DNA of 27,575 nt from the NCBI GenBank assembly GCA_900660155.1, contig CABFPE010000878.1:134880-162454 (forward strand), given 5' to 3'. Every line of letters begins with the position of its first letter. The first letter of the stretch is position 1. This DNA is from Hofstenia miamia (taxonomy: Eukaryota > Xenacoelomorpha > Acoela > Hofsteniidae). The notes beneath the pieces are model-generated. The model was not told where the DNA came from. It ran no database searches and saw nothing but the letters and a program-made list of their open reading frames with translations. A program made the position numbers and the translations under genes. Positions 20,140 through 27,575 of this stretch are shown piece by piece.

Positions 20140-20890
20140 TCATTGTTCAATGGCTTTGTTATAGTTTATGGACTTTGTCCTGTAATTTGATAAGTATTTG
20201 GATCTTCTTTGTTTTAGTGAAATTTTTAATGAATTTTTAAATTTATTGAAATTTTGATCGTCTTTAATATCTGGATGGAGTTTTTTCCATAAATCAATTG
20301 TAAAATTGGTAAATGATTTTTCAAAGATTTTCTTTTTAAATTTGATTTTGTGATAAGTCTTAGTTTGCTTGTGTATATTTTTCTGTAATTCTACTGAAGG
20401 TCTTTTCCAAAATAGTAAGAGGCAATTAAATTTTATTAGGTATTCCAACAATTTGATATTATGTTTTTCTAATATTTTACTTTGATAGTTTTTACTACAG
20501 ATTGTATTAATTGCCCAATTAAAAACTTTTTAAGTTTTTAAATATTTTCTTGATAACATGGGTAAGTAAAAAAGAAGAATATGAAAAATGCGACAGTATA
20601 AGAGATCTTAGTAGTACAATCCTCCACTTTATTGGTAATATATGTTGAATATTAGTTAGCAATTTAACTCCATGGGCCATTTTCTTCATAGTTGCATTGA
20701 TCTGATCTGTAAATTTAAGTTGATTGTCAATTTCAATACAAAGATATTTAATTTTCTTAGTTTAATAAATAATATTTTTTTCAATATATATTGATTCTAA
20801 TTGTTCACTTTTTTCATTTTTATTCTTTATAATCATAAATGTAGTTTTTTCAATATTTAATTTTATCATATTCTGTTCAAAAAATTTACA
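20140..20890 (-). pseudogene. LINE RT thumb and C-terminal region
   Basis: After a frameshift and probable small deletion behind FADD, the minus strand reads FFEQNMIKLNIEKTTFMIIK, the N-K-L-x-L-N-x-x-K-T motif. Beyond one stop come KIKYLCIEIDNQLKF (K-Y-L-G-V-type motif with Gly changed to Cys) and LLTNIQHILPIK, then LRSLILSHFSYSSFF (the S-L-I-x-S-H-L-x-Y motif). The last open frame, 20451-20140, includes FTIDLWKKLHPDIKDDQNF and FKNSLKISL, corresponding to the W-N-x-L-P-x-x-I-K...F-K-x-x-L end of jockey/CR1-like RTs. At least three stops interrupt this part. Confidence 0.85.
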
Positions 20891-20904
20891 TGTTCTTGTA
20901 AAAT

Positions 20905-21415
20905 CTATATTTTGGATGTATATAATAGAGTATCATCTGCAAATTGAATGCATTTGCCTTCAATGAAGTTAGGAATATCATTTATGTAAAGATTGAATAA
21001 TGGTCCTAAAACTGATCTCTTTGGCACTCCATTATTTACCAATATTTGTTTTGACAATAGATTGTTTACTCTCACATATTGTGAATGATCAAATATATAT
21101 GATTTCAGAAATTGGATTGATGAATCACTAAAATTATTAATTTCTCTTAGTTTTTTAATTAGTAAATCATGATTAATTGAATTAAAGGCCTTTGATATAT
21201 CAAGTGAAGCAATATAAACTTTTTCATATTTGTCTAATTTTCTATGCCAGTCATCTATTGTTTCAATTACTGCATAACTTGTTGATAATCCTTTTCTAAA
21301 ACCAAATTGCTGTTTGCTTAAAAGTTTATTCTCTTCAATGTAGATCGTTAATTGGTGATATATTAGTTTTTCAAAAATTTTGCTTATTCCTGAGAGAATA
21401 GATATTGTGAAAAAC
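20905..21415 (-). pseudogene. LINE reverse transcriptase, palm domain with intact FADD
   Basis: The open minus-strand stretch of about 170 codons begins close to the truncation point with ISILSGISKIFEKLIYHQL. It continues with LLSKQQFGFRKGLST, IASLDISKAFNSINHDLLIK (motif A with catalytic Asp), NNGVPKRSVLGPLFNLYIND (motif B, with the usual Gln-Gly changed to Lys-Arg) and CIQFADDTLLY (motif C with both catalytic Asp). The frame is then lost. In a complete element this enzyme primes reverse transcription at a nicked chromosomal site. Lack of the N-terminus, the endonuclease and an open thumb makes this copy inactive. The first Met is within non-element sequence at the junction and is not a real start. 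Confidence 0.92.
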
Positions 21416-21419
21416 AGCA

Positions 21420-24058
21420 CCTATAAAATCACTTAACAATGGTGTAAGCTCTACTATGACTTGAAAATTTTAACAATATTCGAATAACTACAAGTGATGA
21501 AAGAAAAACATTAAATTAAAAGATCAAAAGCATACTAGTGTTTGAGATGCTGATTTGCATTCTCTAATACACGAAGTTTTGAGATTTTTGGAAAAATGAA
21601 GTTTTCTATAAATTTGTTATTGCTCACAATCACTTTAGTTTTCTCTATTTTGAACACAGTACACAGACTACCAAGAATGTGCTAATTAATGGATGCAAAT
21701 TAATTTGGATATTTGTAAGTGTATTATAATATTTTTTGGCATTTCAGAATAATTTATATTGCAGAAAACACATCTAAATATTTGAAATAGCTTTTGAAAT
21801 TGAGAATTTAATTTAGAATGTTAAACTGTTAGTTAAAGCCAATGAAATCTAGCCACCAAATTAGCAAAAAACAATAAATAATGTGTTAATTTAAAATGCA
21901 ATAATATCAAAGCAACATATTTTTATTTATTTTCCCATACAACTAATTAAAAGGAAAAGTATAATTATTAAATCATTCCCAATTGTCATAGAAAGTTTTA
22001 TAAAACTCAAACAATCATTACCCCTTCAGAAAAAGAACATTAAGTAATAAAGTACAAAAAAATTTATTTGACCATTGACATTGATTATTAATTGAATTGA
22101 AGATTTGCATGTATGTCTTTCTTAGAAATAAACAAAATTTCTAGGAATCAAATCTCTTTTTAGAATAATTAGGACCCACTTCATTGAAAATTTGGAATTT
22201 TTGAAGTTATTATAGGGCTAATTTATTCCTCTAAAGATTGAATACTTGTCCTACACAACATTAACAACAAATATCCTTAAGTTCATTTAAAATTATTTGC
22301 AAAGCTAATTTTCAGAGGAAAAATATTTTAAAATTCCCCTCATCAAAGTAGTGTCTAATCAATTTAAGCAGAGTTTTTTCAAATTTGCTAGAAATGCATG
22401 AAAAAATAGACAACTATTATACAAAATATGCTCCATTACTAATAATCAAAGATTATACTCCAGTAATATTTAGAAACTGAAAATATCTATTGTAGTAATT
22501 TGCACTGATATCATTGAAACATAACTATAATAAGGATGTTATTTCAAATATATTTTGATTTCTTCTATCCTGGGTTATACACATTTCAGATATATTTTAT
22601 TTAGTTAATAACATTCTAATAATGTTGAAAAAATAATCTCTGATTTGTATTAAATACTTGTAATATTCACATTGGTCTGCAAAAAACAAAATTCAATTTT
22701 CATTATTGTATGAAGGCTGTTCCTCCACTCTCTTGGATATGTACCAGCAAAAATTAAAGATATAAAATTTTAAATTAAGTCAGAACAAAGAATACTTTAA
22801 TTAATGCACCATAACTAATTATGTAGAGATTAAGATGATATAAATTTAGTGAACAAAACATAAATTATATTGGCAAAACTCAATGTATTTTGATACACAA
22901 AGTAAAAATTAAACATGATAGTAATACGAGAAAGCATGACAAAATGAAAATAATTTAAATACTCTTAAATCAATAAATTATCAATTTAAAGCGAGACATC
23001 CTCCTTTACAAGAAGTTTCCTACTCTTAGTATTAGACCCCAGGATGTTCGTTATATTCAACAATTTAACTAAAATTTTATCTGGATATTGAGAGAAACTT
23101 TTTGCATAAAAGGACAGCTTCCTTAGCAAAACAATAACGCATATATTTGATGAAACATAGGCTTCTTGTCTACACAATACTCTAATAAACAAGTAGATTT
23201 GAGGTCAGGTTGTAGCATGTTGTCTTAAGTGTTTTATACATCAAGTACTTGTTGCAATTTATTGGATGTTGTTTCTATAAAATTTGGAACTTTTTCATCT
23301 TTTGAATTGAACATTTTGTCGTGACGAAATTTTGATTTTTAAATATACACATATGAGCAAATTTCTAGGGCAAATTTTATGCATTCAAATGGAAATCAAT
23401 AGACCTAAAACATTAAGGAACATAAAAGATCTTATCATTCACTATTTCGTGAACAAGAGTATTTAATCATCTCAGATTCAACAAATTTGTGCCATTTTCT
23501 TCTGAGCAAATCAAATTTTAATGCTCCAAGTCCACACCAGCTGTAAATCTGGCGTATGTTCTCTTAGAATTATTAGATGTTTTTTAGCAAAGTTGCACTT
23601 CTCTGGAACTATGAATCACACAAGGCCAGTTCTTGAAAGCCTCACAATTTTACTATTGTTACTGTTAGTAGATTTTATAGGAAAACTGAGAAATAGCATG
23701 ACGTTTGCATGATATTAGAATCAAATCTTCTTTTCAATCTTCTTCCTTTTTTACCAAACATTGATATCTACTGTTCATCAATATATTATTTTACATGCAA
23801 GTATTATTTATAATGTGCACATATTTACCTCCTGAAAATAGTTCTTAACGCCATGTTTCTAATCAACTTATTGATGCAAAAACTTTGTCAAATAAAATTT
23901 TGACGAGTTTTCTTCTCAATTGATTCTACAACATTTGCTGTCTTAAGTAATTTCAACCTTCTAGATGATGACTGGAACATCGAACTTTTGGTATTTGACA
24001 AAATTTGTTGATGTTTAAAAATGCATATAAGTGAACATGTGATTAACTTAAAGAGAAC

Positions 24059-24060
<2 letters not shown>
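21420..24060. other. AT-rich spacer with a doubtful exon-like frame at 23192-22986
   Basis: No transposon or RNA gene was recognised. The minus-strand frame 23192-22986 (68 codons, ending LGSNTKSRKLLVKEDVSL) lies in a slightly less AT-rich patch and has a protein-like last third, but no known domain, start context or splice signals decide the matter. The plus-strand frame 23521-23712 has a chance-like composition. The rest appears empty. Confidence 0.4.

Positions 24061-24061
<1 letters not shown>

Positions 24062-24093
<32 letters not shown>
24062..24093. repeat. (AT)n microsatellite
   Basis: This is a 32-base uninterrupted AT dinucleotide run, preceded by AACTTA and followed by GGAGATT. 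Unlike the runs at the two ends of the window, no transposon terminus abuts it. Confidence 0.97.
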
Positions 24094-24095
<2 letters not shown>

Positions 24096-24174
24096 AGATT
24101 TTATATCATGTGAAAACATCTTTCTATTTAACTTTAGATATAACTATAGGGGAGTGTTTTTAGTGAGTCACTGG

Positions 24175-24486
24175 TTGATTGACAGATTCACTAATTGGTT
24201 TCAGTGACGTCACATACTTGACTAATGGATTTCTGACAGCTGCTATTTGATTTGCGATACTTTTTTTAATTGATTTTATGATGATTCATGTTAGGGCCAA
24301 TTTAACTGGTGATTCATTTCCATGTGGGGGCCAACAATTTAGTTTACACTGTTTATTGCTAATTGATTTTCAGTGACGTCACATACTTGATATTTTTAAA
24401 CAAGCCTATTAATGGATTTCAATTAGTGATTCATGACACTTTTGAATTGATTTTATGGTGATTCAACTACATGTTAGGGCCAATTT
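24175..24486. repeat. Diverged tandem duplication with two palindromic CRE sites
   Basis: Two diverged copies of a block of roughly 130-140 bases share TCAGTGACGTCACATACTTG (24201 and 24370), then AATGGATTTC, AATTGATTTTATG, GTGATTCA-like stretches and ATGTTAGGGCCAATTT (24288 and 24471). Each copy contains the octamer TGACGTCA (24205-24212 and 24374-24381), the full consensus site for CREB/ATF-type bZIP factors. The perfect keeping of about 21 bases around each octamer in otherwise diverged copies is notable. A promoter or enhancer role is an inference only, as no gene was recognised next to it. Confidence 0.8.
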
Positions 24487-24489
24487 GAC

Positions 24490-26235
24490 ACATGTTTTAT
24501 AATGACTAATTTCATTTTGTTAATATCACAGTTGTTTGCATTACATTTCACTAATATATACCTCATTATTGTTTTTCCATGAGTTCGAATGATTGCATGT
24601 ACAGTGTAATTTGGGAAAACTTTCAAAACCTCCATATCAAGAAATTTTTAAACGTGCCATCTTTCGACTTCACTGTTTTATAGCCTATCTTAATACATGT
24701 AAAATCATTGTTTTGCAGTCAATATTGGACAGAATTGCTAGCGGATCATCTCATTGTTTAGGCAGTATAATTTTAAGCTTGTTAGTAGCAAGTATATAGT
24801 CATATCTATATTTGTTTTTGGCGTTTCTGATATAATTTTTGGAAGAATTTACACTTAAAATTTATATTTTGAGATTTTAATTGGAAATATCATTTATGCC
24901 TCTAGCGGATATCCCTAGCGGATCATTTGGCTATGTAGCTTGATTAACAACCAATCATATGATATTGCCCTTTCATTAATAAATTTGATCACTTTTCGGC
25001 GTTTTGCTAATTTCTGGAACACACGTTGTTTTCTGCAATTTGTATTGTCAGTGCGCAAGTTAAAAAAGATACTGTGAGCAGATTTATGTGAAATTACTAA
25101 TTGTTTGGTTAAAAATTTATGAGGAAAAAGAATATTTTATAACATTTGATATTTTTTACAAAGTTATACAGTATTATATTTGTCTAATTATCAAATATTA
25201 GATATTTCAATATTGTTTACTGTTATTTTATAGCTCCATTTCCCAGTAAACTTTTATTATTATTATTTTATATTAAATCTTATATTTTGAGGAATGCACA
25301 TTTTTTGTTAATGCTAAAATTAGGCATTTTAATTTTGTTTATTGTACTATTATAGCTATAGCTCCATTTTAGGAACAAACCTTTTATAAGATTGCTTTAT
25401 ATTCAATCGTTTATTTTAAGGAGTGTATACTACCTGTTAAATGCTAAAATTTTATTTATCAACACAAAAATACTAAATTTTGTTATTACCAAATGGACTC
25501 ACTAAATTGACCATTCAATTATGAACTTTCGTCTGTGTAGTATTTGAACATTGGCAGAATGGATATATTTGGGCTTACTAGTGATGTATGGAATGGAGAA
25601 TAATATTCAGTATTTTATGTTTACTATATTAAAAATATATATTAGCTTATCACCTAACCCAATGCCCAGACATTTTGAGAGAAAGCAAAATACAATTTGA
25701 TTTTGCAGATATACGAGATATATGCACAGTGTACATTGTACACACACATGACCTACTTACTACAAAACAATTTTAATTATAATTTAAAATTTATACATTC
25801 ACTAGGTTTTAAAGAAACCCAAGGACTTTTCTTAGTATTTTCTCAACACCTTGAATAATTGGCTTTGATCTCTCATTAAATTACGCTCGTTAAAAGTAAA
25901 CAAGTATTTGATCACCAAAAAAGCGCAATGTTTGCGATTGTTTAGCTTGGAATGCAATAAGGTCAATGACTCTAGCAAGATAGTAATTAATAACATGCAC
26001 ATATCTAAAGAATTTTTTAACAACTACGCATACTTTCAAATTTTACTGCGAACCTAAATACGATCTGAAAGTTATCAAAGAGTTAGAAAATAATATATTA
26101 TTCACATATACCTAAAAATCAAACTAACAAAAGCAAGTGTATTTTTTCATGCGATAATTCATATCAAAAATACTTTTACTTATATATGCATCTGATCTAA
26201 TTTGAAATGTTCACTACAATTTAAAGAAGGGACCA
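24490..26235. other. AT-rich spacer, no gene recognised
   Basis: The open frames here (24593-24799 plus, 26023-25832 minus) have no motif and a chance-like composition. The phrase TAGCGGAT recurs at about 24738, 24903 and 24915. ATTTTGAGG-type phrases with TATAGCTCCATTT repeat at about 25230 and 25360, hinting at an old duplication of about 130 bases. Nothing else was seen. Confidence 0.4.
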
Positions 26236-26240
26236 GGTCC

Positions 26241-26261
26241 AGGCCGGCAATTTACCGGCCT
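26241..26261. other. GC-rich perfect hairpin
   Basis: AGGCCGG (26241-26247) and CCGGCCT (26255-26261) are perfect inverted partners around a 7-base loop, CAATTTA. The flanks GGACCAGGTCC and GTCGGTGCCC are also GC-rich, in sharp contrast to the surroundings. This resembles the end of a DNA transposon or Helitron-like element, but no partner terminus was identified. Confidence 0.75.
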
Positions 26262-26497
26262 GTCGGTGCCCAGTAAAATTCCTGACCAAATAATAAATTG
26301 AGTTGCACTGCTTTTTGATAAGGTAATTTTAATTTGCTTGTTTATGGAAACTTACTAATAATATTAACAAAAACTGTTTAAAATAATAAAGTATAATCTA
26401 TAGGATTTACACTTGAAATTTTGAGACTTCATATAAAATAAAGAAACTTGAACCTTGTATTTTTCTAATATTGGAAGAGACCCTACAAATTAATTTA

Positions 26498-26636
26498 CTT
26501 ACCGGCAGCGTACGAGCTCTTAAGTAATGTAAACTAAGGTTTCAAGTAGATAATTACACAATCAATTCTATATGATTTTTACGTAACATCTTTACGGCAG
26601 TGTACGGTGTCTTAAGTAAAGTAAGGTAATGTAAAC
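26498..26636. repeat. Imperfect direct repeat, about 93 bp apart
   Basis: The string TTACCGGCAGCGTACGAGCT...CTTAAGTAATGTAAAC (26498-26534) returns as TTACGGCAGTGTACGGTGTC...TTAAGTAAAGTAAGGTAATGTAAAC (26592-26636). The CGGCAG-x-GTACG part is GC-rich compared with its surroundings. Together with the hairpin 240 bases upstream, it may belong to one unrecognised mobile element. Confidence 0.7.
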
Positions 26637-26639
26637 AAC

Positions 26640-27120
26640 ATTGATCTCAATTTGAATGTCACTGAATATTTATTACACAAGAACTACATAAATAAATTTC
26701 ATAATTACTAAGGAATTAATTACAACAGGTTTTTCTTTGTTGATGCATTTGGGTAAACAAATTTTCATAATGTAAATAATTCGATTTTTTGAGCCAACCT
26801 ATTGTAAAATATTGACTTTGTTTACTAAAGTGGAAATGTGATTGATTGTAGTTAATTACCAAAACATCTGCTATTTCAAATAGATTTGCTCTGTTTTCAA
26901 AACTGGGGAGGATATTCTCTTTAGTAAATAATGTTCTTCTTATCATCGAAAATATCGAAGTTATCAAAATCAAATGATATGTGTCTATATCACATTAATA
27001 TTGTATGCATTTAATTTTTTTGATGAAATTTCTCAATAACACTCGCATGCATCTCATAAATATATCAAAATATATTCTTTTAGTTGTAATTTTGGCTAAT
27101 AAATGGGGTTCTATTTCACT
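26640..27120. other. AT-rich stretch with one unassigned minus-strand frame
   Basis: The minus-strand frame 26973-26716 (85 codons) contains IRRTLFTKENILPSFENRAN and is somewhat protein-like in composition, but it shows no domain I recognise and no supporting context. It could be a transposon or exon remnant, or chance. No other feature was seen. Confidence 0.3.
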
Positions 27121-27138
27121 CTATATATATATATATAT
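27121..27138. repeat. (TA)n tract, left flank of the terminal MITE-like unit
   Basis: A short TA dinucleotide run ends exactly where the inverted terminus TAGATCCC begins. With the run at 27483-27514, it brackets the 345-bp unit. Confidence 0.95.
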
Positions 27139-27479
27139 TAGATCCCGACGCCGATAATAAATTTTTCGGCGTGGCGGCGCCGCCAGCGTCTACTACATAT
27201 GCTAAAAATGATTAAATTTGATTAAAAAATTGCCTGAATAGGCTTATACCGTGTCTTACAGGCCCACTCACCGAGTGCACATGCATGAAGCTACAGTTAC
27301 AGTGTGTATATAGGCCTATATAAACCTAACATTTTTGTGTATATCAATTTTTTCAGTCAGTCACGCCACTCTCATAACATTCTGTTATGAAATGTCCTAC
27401 TTAAATTAAATCACAATATGAACGTTGTACGCCGATGGAAATCATCTGCAGTGGCGGCTTCGCCGGCGTGGCGTTGGGC

Positions 27480-27483
<4 letters not shown>
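27139..27483. mobile_element. Non-autonomous, MITE-like element with GC-rich ends in (TA)n
   Basis: The unit starts TAGATCCCGACGCC and ends GGCGTTGGGCTCTA; the ends are inverted repeats matching at 12 of 14 positions. Just inside each end are GC-rich hairpin-prone blocks: CGCCGA...TCGGCG and GGCGGCGCCGCC on the left, ACGCCGATGG and GTGGCGGCTTCGCCGGCG on the right. The interior carries the 16-base palindrome TATATAGGCCTATATA (27307-27322) and the hairpin CATAACA-TTC-TGTTATG (27373-27389). There is no coding capacity. Both sides are (TA)n, which suggests insertion into, or duplication of, TA target sites. I do not recognise the family. Confidence 0.65.

Positions 27484-27514
<31 letters not shown>
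27483..27514. repeat. (TA)n tract, right flank of the terminal MITE-like unit
   Basis: A run of about 30 bases of alternating TA follows the GGGCTCTA terminus directly. The remaining 61 bases to the window end show nothing. Confidence 0.95.
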
Positions 27515-27517
<3 letters not shown>

Positions 27518-27575
27518 TCAAACAAAAAACTGAAAAATAAAATAGCGATGCAACTTATGCAAAGAATTGATGTAT

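Larger units (their letters stand above)
19975..21415 (-). mobile_element. Non-LTR retrotransposon (LINE) fragment, best preserved RT
   Basis: A minus-strand LINE copy runs from inside the RT finger region (ISILSGISKIFEK at about 21405) to a simple-repeat tail. Coding remnants are collinear: RT motifs 1 to FADD (21415-20905), then the thumb and C-terminal region (20890-20140), then a 3' untranslated part and tail. The copy is 5'-truncated at about 21410, where the expected NYRP lead-in to SILSGISKIFEK gives way to unrelated sequence. It is less decayed than the other two LINEs of the window and in the opposite orientation. Confidence 0.9.

Noticed and set aside
25832..26023. Minus-strand 63-codon frame as a possible gene
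   Set aside because: Short, no motif, composition as expected from AT-rich DNA, no supporting context.
1..27575. tRNA, rRNA, CRISPR arrays, bacterial operons or phage genes
   Set aside because: None of the expected conserved blocks, regular spacer-repeat patterns or ribosome-binding-site-linked open frames were seen. The content is eukaryotic repeat DNA.

Overview
This window is strongly A+T-rich, intron-less-looking, non-bacterial DNA. It reads as intergenic sequence from an invertebrate animal, packed with dead and nested transposable elements. The evidence is a Penelope-like element (PLE) with RT and GIY-YIG domains, a Ty3/gypsy-type LTR retrotransposon remnant, a mariner-type DNA transposon with perfect terminal inverted repeats, a second mariner fragment and three non-LTR (LINE) reverse transcriptase remnants. 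Every transposon gene is broken by stops, frameshifts or deletions. The mariner type (starting MAGRFTLQEY) is one I associate mainly with arthropods, but I cannot name the species.

Layout. Positions 1-1680 hold a 5'-truncated PLE on the minus strand. It ends in an (AT)n tract next to a hammerhead-ribozyme-like motif, and its RT is split by a GC-richer insert of about 580 bp (about 779-1360). Positions 1680-8114 hold the gypsy-type element on the minus strand: gag (8114-6650), protease (6650-6360), integrase (4690-3317) and an unidentified lysine-rich third reading frame (2771-1690). Its RT and RNase H are missing. In their place lie a 198-bp tandem duplication (5735-6117) and a 922-bp mariner element (4701-5622). 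The rest is AT-rich spacer with LINE fragments at 9170-10225 (+), 17352-19018 (+) and 21415-19975 (-), a mariner DNA-binding-domain fragment at 15140-14849 (-), minisatellites and microsatellites.

The best candidate for a host-encoded product is an 81-codon minus-strand reading frame at 13142-12897. It has a signal-peptide-like start and a GG-KKKR processing-like site, but it could instead be a terminal exon. Near the right end are a duplicated block with two palindromic CRE sites (24201-24486), GC-rich hairpins and repeats (26241-26636), and a 345-bp non-autonomous transposon-like unit with imperfect inverted termini sitting inside a (TA)n tract (27139-27483).

No tRNA, rRNA, CRISPR array, operon or bacterial-type gene was seen. 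The features do not work together as a pathway. They record repeated insertion of elements into one another followed by decay.
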